Positions 1-12,283 of a DNA stretch of 64,000 nucleotides are shown here, in pieces (position 1 is the first letter of the stretch; every line of letters starts with the position of its first letter). This DNA comes from Absidia repens (lineage: Eukaryota > Mucoromycota > Mucoromycetes > Mucorales > Cunninghamellaceae). The notes under the pieces were generated by a model, which was not told where the DNA came from, did no database searches, and was given only the letters and a program-made list of their open reading frames with translations. The DNA lies in NCBI GenBank assembly GCA_002105175.1, contig MCGE01000001.1:1612001-1676000 (forward strand), in the 5' to 3' direction. Position numbers and translations under genes: made by a program.

Positions 1-229
1 GTAAAAGATGAAGCGTGTGTTGTTAGTAAAATAAAAATCTATCTGGTTGATTAGAAATAAGTGCTTTCCCTTTTAATGACTTACCGATGACCCACTTTCT
101 TTTCTAGATGTGACATCAGGCATATTTATATGTGTGGATAAAAAAAAAAAAAAAAAAAAAGACTGGGAGAAATAAAAAAATTCCACGAGACATACGCAGC
201 CCTATTGTTTTTTTTCCAGGTCGGCCTTT

Positions 230-495
230 AAAATAGCACCATTGTTCGACACCGAAACACACATTTTGAAGATCCAGAAAATCACATCTTGGTATTTTTC
301 TTTTTTTTAGTCTCTTCTCTTCCTTTTGACATTTGTTTTTTTGAAACATTCCTGCCTAACGCCTCTCTTTCATCCTATTAGGACTGTCCAAGTGATGGTG
401 ACGGTGAGATGGACGGGTGGTCATGCTATCCTTGCGAACAGCTGCCAACGGATCTTACACTGCCAGTCAATTCGAATGAACCGTGGGGTGTGTAA
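230..495 (+). CDS. Possible terminal exon(s) of an upstream gene, partial
   Basis: A T-rich stretch ending in TATTAG at 375-381 looks like a splice acceptor and is followed by an open frame closing with TAA at 493-495 (37 residues, Cys-containing, ending EPWGV). A possible preceding exon at about 230-292 is followed by GTATTT. Joined to that exon, the last exon would be read in a different frame, which is also open to a TAA near 500, so frame and product are unresolved. No family is recognised. The rest of the gene would lie upstream of the window. Confidence 0.3.
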
Positions 496-1316
496 ATAAG
501 TCTCTTGTTTGTTACGGGATCAAGTTAAATTCCACTTGCTATATGTAAACTACTCGAAACGGTTGGGGACAATTATTTGGTGCGCTTGTCAAAAATTGGG
601 TCAAAGTCTCTTAGTGCACAATATTTCTTCCATCTTCCTTTTTGTGATATATGGTGACTGATAGGCTTATGACGACTGATGCATTGGTGAACTTGGATTT
701 GGGATCATTTGGCAGTCGCGCTTAAAATTCCAGTGGAGGTACTGGGAGACGTAAAGGTAAGTATTTGGTCAAATGGTGGATTGAATTGTCTTACACATGG
801 ACACCTTTTGTATTTTTGTCGTATGGCTTAGGACGACGTGTGGATAAAATGTCCGTATAATGTAATGGTGCTGGTGAAAACAATGACATGAGTGGACTGG
901 AACTACGATGATCTCGTTCAAAATACTTACTTTGTGGATCAAGTCATCTCCTTTTTTCTTATGATCAATAAGCAAATCATTTAGTCCGATTTAATCACAG
1001 TAGTAGCTATATTCTTACAAGTTGCTTAGAATTTTTCTTAATTTGATTAGTGATCTTATTATACATATTATGATTTACCATCAAATTCATCAATCAATAA
1101 AAAAAAAATGCTGCTATTATTATAATTCATTACATGCTTGTTGATGCACTCATTGGCTGCGCGGATCGAAAATTTAGGGCCTTTGAATTTTTTCTACCAC
1201 CACTTGAAAATTACCCTCCTTCCTTTTTCTTCTTTTTCGTCCTCTTCACTTTTTTTTTTTATTTTTTTTATTTTACTCTTTGGCAAATAAAAAAAACCAC
1301 CAAAAAAGCGTGAACC
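496..1316. other. Intergenic and promoter region
   Basis: No convincing coding exon was seen. The last 120 bases before the next start codon are dominated by T-runs and CT-rich tracts, as is common just upstream of starts throughout this window. This is probably the promoter and 5' UTR of the acyl-CoA reductase gene. Confidence 0.5.
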
Positions 1317-4300
1317 ATGACGGAAACTGAAGATACCGTCACTACTGATACCACTGAAACTACTCAATGTGTTGATGAGCAGATAAACCCTACCACCAAT
1401 GATGCCACCACTACCGAGAATACACCTGTTGATACGACAGAACCCGAGCCAGCCGTTCCAACATGTATGGTGGAAACTAGTCTTCAACATTGCGATCCCC
1501 CGATTCTCCTATGCAAGAAAAGCAAAATCTCGGTGAAACTGATGAAGTAGTGCCACCAACTCCCCTTACTGTCTCTCCAACAGCGTCCCCTTTGACTGAT
1601 ACACCTGAAACAGAAACTCAGCCAGCTATTAATACAACAACAACAGAGGCAACCGATGCACCATCAACAGCATTACCCAATTTGACTTCTCCTCCTCCCA
1701 CTTCTTCGGATACAATGGCGGAAACTCCCATTGCCGCTACAAATACCATTCTCCAAGGTCCTGTTGTGGAATACTATGCCAACAAAAACATTCTCTTGAC
1801 AGGCTCTACTGGCTTCATTGGTAAGGCGACACTTTGGAAATTGATATACTCTCTTGGACAAAGTATTGGGCGTATTTATCTTTTGATTCGCAACGGGAAC
1901 ACCAGGCGCAGCAAAATGGGTCGACCTAAAGACCGTATCAAGAACGAAATTTTGAACAACAAGGTACAATCAATGGGTAGTAGCAGTAGTGGTAGATTAA
2001 AATCGTATCCTATAGAGAAAATGCAAAGCCAACCGTTACTTTTTATAATTTTTATATAGGCATTCATTTCCTTACGACATACTATGGGCGCATCCGTGTT
2101 TGACGCTATCATTGAAAAGAAAATCATCCCTATTAGTGGTGACATTATTTCCCCTGACCTGTCCATGTCCTTTGAAGATCGTGAAAATGTGATGGAACAT
2201 GTTAATGTCGTCTTTCATTGTGCGGCGACGGTCGATTACAGGGAACGACTCGACCTTTCCTTGGAGGTAAGTTTCTTCTCCTTCTTCAAAAAAAAGGAAA
2301 CAGCATTAGTGCGATATTAATTTAGTCTAAATGGTCGATCTTTTTTTTTTCTTTTTATTAGACAAATACCTTGGGCACTTTACGTTTGATGGATTTGGCC
2401 GATGAATGCGTCCATATGGGTCAGTAAAATGATAAAACAATATATATAACAATACACCAAGTATTCATTTTTTCTTTCTTGTAGAGGCCTTCGTCCATGT
2501 GTCCCCAGCTTATCTGAATATGAACTTACCTGATGGCCGCATACAAGAACGTGTGTATCCTATGGAACTAGGGGACCCTGAAGATCTTTTGAAGGAAATT
2601 GTGGCCCTTGAATTGCAAGGTAAAAAGAAGAAGAAAAAAGAGAAAAGAGGGGTGGGGAGGCTGTAAGGACATAAGATGTACTCAACTCTATTGTATTTAA
2701 TTTCTGCTATCAAATGATAGATATCCCGAAAATGACACAGCGTATTTTGCAACATTATCCAAACACATATACATTTACCAAATCATTGACCGAGCACCTG
2801 ATATTGAAACGCGTGGATTACAACCGGGTAGAAGAAATTCAAGGCGGAAAAACCCAGTGGCCAATATCAATTGTCCGTGCTCCTCATGTGGGTGCTGGTG
2901 CTTTGGAACCTCTTCCTGGATGGGTAAGTACGCTTAAATTTTTTTTCTTTGAGGGAGGGAAACAACAAGCCGTTTTGAACGAGAAACTCTAACGCTAAAT
3001 GCATTTGATCAATCTATAGGTAGATGGTGTTACCGGCATGAATGGAATGGTGTTTTTACTGGGGCATGGTATGCAAGTATTCCAACCTGACGTGGGCGAT
3101 CATATGGCGGACATTGTTCCTGTGGATTATCTCTCTCGGTTTATCATTGGCATCCCGGCGTTTTCTTCCTCTCCCCCTGGCGTCAAGTTCCTCCTTCCTT
3201 ACAATGAAATCTTTCAGGATGATGATGATGAATACTCATCTACTTCTTATCGACAACAGCAGCAGCGACGACACGGCATCCAATACTTCCCGACCATTTA
3301 TCAAGTCTCAGCTACGAACATGCGACCTGTCACCTGGAAACACATTTACAAATCAGTGCGACATTATTGGACTAGGAACAGCACCAAAGCCATCGTCCTT
3401 CCTACGGCTGATCAGCATTTCGTTACGAACAAATCACTCTTCAGGGCTCGAATGTTTATTAAATACAATCTACCACAATCTTTGAATGTGCTGTCGACTG
3501 CTATGAATGGAGGAAATACCAACTATGGGAATGCCTTGAACGACACCGCCTCTACCACCACCGGCAACAACAACAGTCGCGTAGAGCATCGAACAGTGGA
3601 AATGGCAGCTAGGATCAACGAAGCGAACCAAATCCTATTGAAGCACCAATGGACATTTGAAAACGACAATGTGTACAAACTCGAATCTCATTTGGAAGCG
3701 GACCCACAGTTTCGACTCTCAGACCTCTCTGGCTACTACACTTCTACTGGGTTTGATTGGGATACGTATATGACCAATTTCAGCTACGGTGTCCATTTGT
3801 ATGTGGCGCAAGGCTCCAAAGCGACTCGTAACCTGACAGTCGCTCGTGGATGGGATTGTGCGCTTTTCTCCAAAATTCCAACGGTGCGCCTTTCCGTGAT
3901 CGATCGGCAAATTGAATCGATTGTGTATAGTGTGGCAGATATCCAAAAACGAACGGAGCGTATGTTGCAGCAAGTGGTGACCTCGTTGGAACAGCAATCG
4001 GCTACTGCCACGTTGAACCGCTTATCACTCTCAGAGGAATGGGTTGCTGACTTTGATTCAAGCTTGGAAGACTGGTGCCACGATGATTCGGGCGTGCTTA
4101 GTGATGCCAAGAATATTGCCGCCTTGGGTCGTTGGGCGACACGTATCGGTGAACATGATGAAGCGATCAAGATTATTGTCCTCAATGATCGACGTGTGAC
4201 TACAAGTATACGTCAGGTAAAAAATAAATAAAAGCATAGAGAGAGAGAGAGAGAGAGGGGGGGGGAACAGGGCAATCTGGCCGGACTCTTACTTTTTTTT

Positions 4301-7300
4301 TTGACCTTTTTTTTCTTTTCTTTTCTGATGCTGCTTGCTAGATTATTGGATCCTCAGGCGTTCCTCAACAAACCGTAGTGGGTGAAGCTTTAAAAGTTGT
4401 CCAAAGGATGCGGGAACGGACTCAACTGGCGTATGTATGGTTTGCGGGATCTTTTCTGGATACTCTATTTAAGCGTCTTTTTGCCTCTATCCGAGTACGG
4501 GATGAAGATATAGCCAGGGTAAGATAGATCGGGTTGGCTGCGCTATTATAAATTATATATATTGAATGACTTGTTTTTATTTTATTGTAGCTCAAGGAAC
4601 AAATCAAAGGGAAGAATGTGGTGTATATTCCTGTCTCAAAAACTTTATTGGATCAACTTTTGGTTTGGTATATTTGTCTTCGATACCATCTTCCTGTTCC
4701 TGTGATTGTTTGCGATGAAGGTAAATGCTGGTTTCTTTCTTTCTTCCCTCTTTTTCTCTCTCTCGTTTTTCAGTTTTATCTGATTTTATTAATTTTATTA
4801 TAGCCCTGGCTCTTCTTGGTCCATTGTCTGACATCCTCCGAATTGCTGGTGCCTACTTTATACGCCGGGACAAAACAACACGCTCACCGCTGAACACCTC
4901 TGTTGCCGCCGCCTATACAGAAGCTGTTTTACATGAACATGGCGCACTCTCGATGCTCATAGAACGCGCACGCTCTCGGACAGGTCGGATACAAGCCATT
5001 CATGCCGATGGTATTCTTGATATGATAGTGGAGGCTACGTTGGAACGCAATCAACCGATACCAAGAAACTTCCAGCAAACTTTATCGTCATCCTCATCAT
5101 CATCACCATCATCGCCAACACCATCGTCACCTGCACCGTCATTTGATAGCAACCATACAACATCCGGCTCTTCTTCTTTTGATACGACAGCGATGACGAC
5201 AGGAAAAGAAACCATCATCGTGCCTATCCATATCACATACGAAAAAATCCCTGACCTACGTATGCTCATTGATCAAGTGCTGAACCAAAGATCAAAGGAA
5301 CCCACCAAATCAAACCCGCAACCAATACCATCGTCTGCCGATATGATGAAGGAAACTCCTTTGATGCGAAAGGCAACGACACGTCTGGCACGATCCACCT
5401 CGTTTTTACGACCCAATGCGTCCTCTTCAGTGATGGCTCAGCAGTCTTCTTCAACCTCGACGAACGATAAGGGCAGTGTTACTACTATGGGAACCGGGAA
5501 ATATGGTCGTGTTTATGTTGGCATTGGAAATGGCGTGGACGTTAGCAACAGCAAAGACGAAGCAATGGAATCCTTTGAAAAGAAGGATGGGTAAGTGACA
5601 GACGACGAACATATATATATATATTATGGACACTGTATGATAGATATGCTTACTTCTCTTTTTTTTTTCTTAAAAAACAGAATGAACTCGGCTGATCAGT
5701 ATGCACATATCGCGGCTCATATTGCGAAATGTGTTCAACGACAACAACATACATCCACCATCCTTAGCCCGGTCTCCGTGGTAGCGGCTATTATACTCTT
5801 TGGGCGTACACGCAATGGATTACCTCTCGGCAAAATCAATGAACTTGCTGAATGGCTCAGAAAAGAGTTGATTCATAAAGGAATGTCGATCGACTGGCAA
5901 GGTAAATACTTTAGAAAAAGGTCACTTATTTTTTTTATAGGTGCGATACTCATCTTTTTATATCTTTGATTTATTAGATGGGGAGGATGCCGAAACCATC
6001 GTTGCTTACTCTTTGAATCTACTGGATATTCAAACCAATATTATTATTGAAGGTGGCAAACGAATCAACGAAAATACCAATATACGTGTTGTGGATCATG
6101 CAAATAACGTGATGGATCTATCATACAAGGCCAATCAGGTACACATGGGAATAATTAAAAATTCGTGGATCTTAGAAAGAAAAAAAAATAGTAATCTAAC
6201 TATAATTTTATGTAGATCGTTGAAATATTTTTACCTGAAGCGATATTCTCAGTGGTCTATCTATCCTATGGATCTACTGCTACATTTTCCCGTGATGAGC
6301 TCTTTGCTAAGTTCATTTTTTTGGTGCGACTTTTGAAGGATGAATTTATATATACTTGGGCCATTGACGAGGTAAGATTGTGTTTATAAATAAATGAGGT
6401 GAAAGGGAGGGGTGAATGGAGATACATAGATTGAACCACCCCCTTTTTTTTTTGTAGACATTTGACCAGCTGCTACTTTGGTTCTCGGAAAAAGGCTTCA
6501 TTGTATCACGAGAAGGAAAAGGGGATGGCCATTATGAAAAACTGGCGATGAAGAAAAAGGCATCGGACGACAACAACAACGAAAAGAAGGATGATTACAG
6601 CAGAATATGTTTGTTTGCGTCGTTCCTATATCCGACATTGGATGCATATTGGATCACCTCTTGCTCATTATCTGCTCTCCGAGACTTGCCCTATATGCCA
6701 CGTAAGCTTGTGCCAGTCTTATCGCAATGGATTGCTGCCCATCTGATCAGTGGACGAAGAACCGTGTACCGCGAAGTGCTCTCAACCGAAGCAAGCCAAA
6801 ATGCCGTGGACAACTTTATGGCCATTGGCTTTATCGATGCCGTCCATCCAAAAACGAAACTGTCTCCGGATGCTCAAATCTTGCTTCTGGAACTTGGGGT
6901 CAAGACAAATGAAGACTTGGTGATGGTGGCTGATCGAAGTCATGCAAAAGAAGATGGATGCAAACGAAACAAAGTAAAAAAAAAAAAAAAAAAAAAGCGG
7001 GGCATCGGGCATCTTTGTTCAGTATATATTTTTATTATTATTATTATGTATAGGGCGATGGACATCCAGATGATGGTGATGATATTCTTTCCCAATTGGT
7101 AGATATTGCTTCGTTATGTCACGAAATTGAAAAGTACCGATTTGGAACGGCAGCAGGGGATAGTGATGATGAAGATGGCACACAACAACAGTTAGGCAAG
7201 CAGCAAAATGCCATGGTGTTTGACAGGTGCCAGCAGCAAATCCGAAGTATCTTACGAGCCGAACAAAGTTATGCTAGTCAGCATGGCATGCAACTGATTA

Positions 7301-7467
7301 GCGAAGAAGACTTGATGATCCAGCTCGTTTATTCTTTGAAAGTGTCGGCCAACGTGACTCGCAATGATGCTGATAGTGACGGAAATGGAAGAAACCCGAG
7401 ACGTGTATCTGAAGTATACAATTTGAAATCATCAGCATCCACCTATCGTGTCACCAACAGTGTATAG
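1317..7467 (+). CDS. Fatty acyl-CoA reductase / PlsB-DHAPAT-like acyltransferase fusion
   Basis: Fifteen exons: 1317-1464, 1551-1963, 2060-2266, 2362-2419, 2485-2619, 2721-2923, 3020-4216, 4342-4518, 4591-4720, 4804-5590, 5681-5901, 5978-6138, 6216-6371, 6458-6973, 7054-7467; 4923 nt, 1640 aa. After a Thr/Pro-rich disordered N-terminus comes a NAD(P)-binding reductase domain: TGSTGFIG near residues 133-140, active-site YTFTK at 337-341, the PGWVDGVTG and DIVPVDY blocks, then a FAR_C-like stretch near 595-650. The second half carries acyltransferase blocks: PVSKTLLDQLL near 861-870, GAYFIRRD near 904, ERARSRTGR near 942 and ITYEK near 1032. Such fusions would link fatty-alcohol formation to acylation of DHAP or glycerol-3-phosphate in ether-lipid synthesis; a comparable fusion is known from Dictyostelium. 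The His of the HX4D motif is Ser here. No SKL-like ending is present (C-terminus TNSV). The first intron is least certain; Met at 1715 is an alternative start. An AATAAA lies at 7615. Confidence 0.9.
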
Positions 7468-8041
7468 TAGTCGTAGTCGTAGTGTAGTTGTAGTAGTAGT
7501 TGTAGTAGTATTAGTTTTATTTATTTTTACATCTGTACTGTTATCGTCATATTTCCCCCCTTATCATACCATCTTTCCCTCAATTTTTTTTTTTTTTTTT
7601 TAGTATCATTCTTCAATAAAAACTTATTGATCAATATTCTACTTTTCTATTCTAACTAGATCTTTTGTAAATATGAGCGCGGAATTGTGTGTATATAAAC
7701 TTGTATGTGTATGAATTTGTGTATGTATGTAGTGAGTGAATTTGTGTGAATGTATTGTACACTACATAACTTATACGTCCTTTCAAAAAAAAAAAAAAAA
7801 TGTACAAGTAAATAACAACAACAAAGTCCGTATCAAGTTCCCAATAACAAAAAGGCATGACTTTATTTATAAAGATATGTGTATCAACAATATGAGCTCA
7901 AAAGCTATAATAAGGTAAACTATACTACATCTACAAAAGGTTTTCTTCATTCAATTTATTGAATAGGGCATCGATCAATGGACCATAATCATGTTGACGT
8001 CGAAGAAGATTCTAAATCGAAAAAAACCCAGGAAATGAATT
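7468..8041. other. Convergent 3' region
   Basis: The spacer between two convergent genes holds GTAGTAGT-type triplet repeats right after the stop (7467-7515), AATAAA at 7615-7620 for the + gene, a GT-rich tract at 7670-7760, and TTTATT at 7955-7960 (AATAAA on the minus strand) for the ubiquitin hydrolase gene. No gene was seen. Confidence 0.6.
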
Positions 8042-9881
8042 TCACATGGACTCTGTGTCCTCATCATCATCTACCGTATGACACTTTTTTTTTACCTTGT
8101 CTTGTTCGCTTAAGGAGGTATATGTTTGTTTGGGTGCTTCTGTTGGAGGATCCTGTAGTTCTTGTTTTTGTACTGAGGTTCCTTCTAATGGGCGGTATAA
8201 TTGGGCATGGGCTTGTCGATAGAGTTTGAGGAGACTGACCACTTCAGCTTGATTTCTAGTCGTGTTGATCAATTTGGCAATGGCTTCGTCGGGGTTCTTG
8301 TCAGGGTTCATCGTTAATGCATCTTGAATGTTGTGATGCGTACTGGTCATCGCTTCCATTTCTTCAAAGGAAAGTTGCCTCCAGTTGTGACAGATGATAT
8401 CAAGGTATCCTTCTATTCGATATATGAGCTGCTTGTAAACATACTGATTTTGTGCCGATAATGGATGCTGTTCTTGAGTGGATGTCGATGATGATGATGG
8501 TGGGGCGTGTGATAGCAAAGATGCTGATGTTGATGACATTGGTGATGATGCCAAAGGTGCTTTGACCAACGAAGGTGGTACAACCGATGCGGTTGCTGGA
8601 TGTTCCGGTGATTTGGCGACAGCCAGCATATTGAAGTTCACATCGCCTGATCTAAGGAAAGGAAAAAAGTATGAGTTTCTTCTTCTTCTGCTTCTTCCTC
8701 TTCCTCCAGTCACTAATATGATTCATTACTTACTTATGCATTCGCTCCTTTAGTTCGAGTACGATGTCTTGAAGCCAATTATCAGCAATCTTATCTAGAT
8801 ACCATATGCAAGAATCAAATATCAAAATTCATACACCACTGTGATTTTTTGATTTTCCTGACTTACGTAATTTGATAGGCACTTTGTTGTATCCGTCCAA
8901 TTCCCAAACATACCCTTTTGCTGGGATGAAGGCGACATAATGATAATCAGGACTATCTTCTTCTAAATATCCGGCAGGCTTGATGTCTCGGTATTGCGGG
9001 TATCGTTTAGCGTCCAACTTTGATTCAAAGCTAAAAAAAAAAAAAAAAAAAAGAACATATCGTCAGCTCGGTATGTTTCTAGGGGTTTGTGTTTGAAGGA
9101 AGGTTCACATACGATGCAAATGTATTATGGGCTTTTTGCAAAAGAGTGCTATTAGCAATTGCCATACCGCGATCCTATACAATGAGTAACGCCTATTAGC
9201 TTTCAAATCCATCCAGTTCCCAAGTTCGTTGAATCCACTTACCACCGGATTGAAATCCTTCGTAAAATCCTTGAAGTTCTTCAATTCGTCACCAATTACC
9301 AGGTCATTATCTTCAGTATTCAACAAAATCCCAAGAAGCGCAGAAGTGGCGCACACGTTTGTGATAACCTATGTGAATGAGATGCGTACCATATATTCCA
9401 ATTTGAAGGTAAGTTAGAGAAGGCCCGAAATCACGATACATTTGAATAGCATAGACTTACCTGGCAGGAGAAGAAGAGTGATGCAGCGTCCGGATCCATA
9501 TTATCACCACTTGCCTCAGACAGTGTCTCCAAATCAAGTGCATGCGACATGATGAGTCCGTAGATCGGCCTATATGAAGTAGATATAATATATATTGTTT
9601 TTTTTCAAAACGCACAAGATACATACTACACTGAATATTGGATATATGAATGTTTTACCTGTCGACAGTAAGAAGATCGTCAAGGCTAAGCACCTCTTCG
9701 ACTTCGACACCGCGCACACCATACATATGAGTCATGCTTTGAAAGGTTTCTATCAAGAAAAAGAGAATGTTATAATATATCAATAATATATTTATTTTCA
9801 TATTTTTCACTTACCAGGATCACTTTCAATGAGACACCATGGTGGATATAGAGCGTGCTTGGAATTAGGGAGGGAAACCAT
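8042..9881 (-). CDS. UCHL5: Ubiquitin C-terminal hydrolase, UCH37/UCHL5 type
   Basis: Eight exons on the minus strand: 9881-9815, 9749-9659, 9569-9461, 9368-9243, 9174-9113, 9030-8867, 8794-8734, 8651-8042; 1290 nt, 429 aa. The N-terminus reads WCLIESDP, the classic UCH37 opening, followed by GVRGVEVEEVLSLD. Catalytic residues are in place: Cys95 in TNVCATSALL, His182 in DYHYVAF and Asp197 in WELDG. The family removes ubiquitin from substrates, and UCH37 homologues work at the 26S proteasome through Rpn13 or in the INO80 complex. The last 200 residues are a Ser/Pro-rich linker followed by a helical segment that lacks the RRKHNYLPF-like sequence of the animal UCH37 tail, and an acidic end (DDDEDTES). 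Partner binding may therefore differ. The start is the first Met before WCLIESDP, in the first exon. Confidence 0.9.
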
Positions 9882-10268
9882 ATTGTGTCAACTGATGAAC
9901 AAACAAAAAAAAAAAAAAAAACAGGAAACCGATTTTAAAGTTTAAAACGGCATTTCAAATTTGCCAGGGTTACTTGTGCCAGATTTTGCTGATCATGTAA
10001 CAATGTTGCCCTAAAAAAAAAAGATCATGTAACAATGTCAGTACTTTCGAAAAAAAGATAAAATATAATACTACAATCGTAATTCCTTACTTCCACGCTG
10101 AGCTCTCCAAACTTTTCATAGTGTGTACTGAGATAAAACTTCATCTATTAAACTTATAGCGCTATCTCGGGATACTTATTTTTCTCCAGGTCCAATCCTA
10201 CGATGGATTTGACTCATACAGAAACGGACATCCAAGGGGGGGGGGAGAAGACTGTGATATGTTAAGGG
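9882..10268. other. Upstream region of the UCH gene
   Basis: AT-rich, with two copies of GATCATGTAACAATGT about 35 bases apart (about 9990 and 10022) separated by an A-run. A G-run occurs near 10235. No supported gene was seen; it probably includes the UCH promoter. Confidence 0.4.
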
Positions 10269-10417
10269 CTATATGCATTTTGTGCCTATCAGATCAACGG
10301 ACAGGGATCCTTCTGGCATTCTGGCAAATTTCATGTATTTATCACTGATCATCAACCATGTATGTAGGTCCAGACAATATATTCGAACCTTGGTATCATG
10401 GTACCGTAGACGTATAG
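10269..10417 (-). pseudogene. Coding-like exon fragment, unrecognised
   Basis: On the minus strand a good acceptor (ATTTATTCAG) at about 10418 opens a frame of 48 residues running to TAG at 10269. It begins AIRLRYHD and contains HTWLMISDKYMKF and MPEGSLSVDLIG, a composition that looks protein-like rather than random. No upstream exon with a start could be joined and no family is recognised. It may be a decayed gene or a transposon coding remnant. Confidence 0.25.
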
Positions 10418-10822
10418 CTGAATAAATTATGTGATAGAATATGAAGTTATTATGGTGAAAATAAAACACTGTTTATTTCGGGATTCCCGGGCTGTAACTA
10501 CCAAAAAAAAAAAAAAGTGGAAGTACTTTCAGTCATACCATAACTAAAATTTCAGTTCGATAAATTATTGGATAGGCAATAGCATATAGTAATTAGAGAT
10601 TTAGCTACTATAGCCATTTCATGGTGCATCTTATTTAAATATATGAAATCGCAAGAAAACCACAGCCTCAAAAAAAAGGGGGAACCTTATGCTCTTTAAA
10701 AATAGTTTACTCGAAATAAAGCCTAAATGGTGATAACTTTAGTAAAATAGAAGGGCCTTATTGGCCACTTAATAATAGTGAGAAAAGTAGTTTTTTGTAC
10801 CATTTATACGAAGGGCAGATCT

Positions 10823-10856
<34 letters not shown>

Positions 10857-11689
10857 TGACTCATATCAAACAAAACTGGCTTGGCTAATCTTGAAATATA
10901 GAAAAGTGAAAACAATAGGTTTAAATACCGCTGCTGTCAAAAGTGTGGGGTACGGCTACACAAGCGCTCAGATCATGCATGGTGTTATGATGTGATATTT
11001 TTGTGTAATACATAAGGATCTTCGATTGTATTGTCCCAATATAGTATTGATAATATCAGATGCGGGATTTAAAAATTACATGTATCATTCATGCAACTTT
11101 TTTTTTTTATATGCGAAGATAAAGGTATGAATGCCGATTAGTTCCAGTCGTTATTCATCGATATAAACACTCCCCAGTAAGAATCGCCAAAAGCTACTGA
11201 TTTATAAAACCATTGCAGCTCATTTTTTTATTCCACCATAGCCACACGTATGTGTGACTGTGAATGCCTGTGAGTAGACATCTTGAGGGTCAAGTTACCA
11301 AAAAGCATTCTTTTTTTTTCATAACCCCTACTTCTGCTTTAATATTTGATGATGATTTTTATATCCTGCATAAAAATAAGCCTCCTTTAGTTTTGTCTTA
11401 GAAGTTCCTTCCGAACAAAAAATAGTAATGCAAGCAACTTTCCATGCAAACCAACCACCCAACTGGATTGAATGAGAAACAAAAAAAAAAAAAAGGCATG
11501 CTCACTGGGGTGCAATAACTGGTTTAATAAAAACCAAGTGAGTTAAATAATGAAGCTGTCTTTTTCGACAAATCAATAAAGTTGGAGGACTGAATATAGC
11601 TTTATGGAGGTACTGTTTCCAGCTCTTTCTTACCCTCGCATGAGGCTGATAAATTTTCACTTGCACTGTACAAATTTCGTTAGTGCGCC
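10418..11689. other. AT-rich intergenic DNA
   Basis: Long A-runs (for example 10826-10854) and T-runs, and short ORFs without protein-like sequence. No gene, RNA or clear repeat was recognised. Confidence 0.4.
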
Positions 11690-11850
11690 ACAATCCATTA
11701 TTTTAGTCTCGCCCCATCACTACCTCCATCAATATCCATTCTCATAGAAATCCATTATTCTACATCCGCCTTTATTATTATTATAAAAAGCATGCCATAA
11801 TTTTATTGAAATAAAAACCACAACTGCCGTATGACTTATTTTTATGGTAT
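11690..11850 (+). repeat. LTR-like remnant, copy 1
   Basis: A segment with 'cattctcatagaaatccatt', a TATAAAAA box near 11785 and AATAAAAACCA near 11811 is clearly similar, in the same order, to 13640-13790. TATA box and polyadenylation signal close together are typical of LTR promoters, but no TG...CA borders or target duplications were found. Confidence 0.35.
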
Positions 11851-12283
11851 TGCCTTTCGTTCTATTTCGTTATCCAATTAGGCCGTAGTGTATAATTTTT
11901 GATGACAATGGTTTGACTTATGGAAAAAGATGGCATTATAAAAAAAAAAAAAAAAAAAAAAAAGATGCTGTGAATGCAAAAGAAGCAAACAAAAAAGAAG
12001 TAGCAGCGTGTCTTGAAAAATAACAGCATAATGAAATGGAAGACATGGATTTTTTTATTGAGTAGGTATCGTGTAATAATCAAAATAGAGACTAGAGCTA
12101 AATCTAAATGCGCAGTACGAAAGGCACTGAATAACTAAATCTACGCAAAAATGTTACATTGGTAGCTGGGCCAGTTGACAGTAGTTTTGGTGCCTGACAA
12201 AAAAAAAAAAGTTAGTATACAGTATAGCACCAATGTAGTCCTGTCACAATATAGCCCTAGTTAGCTTTCCAAAGGTATCTTAC

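Noticed and set aside
1465..1517. Alternative first introns (16 or 53 nt) of the reductase fusion gene
   Set aside because: The 16-nt version is too short and out of phase; the 53-nt version creates a TAA at the junction. The 1465-1550 intron keeps the frame and has a CTGAT branch-like site.
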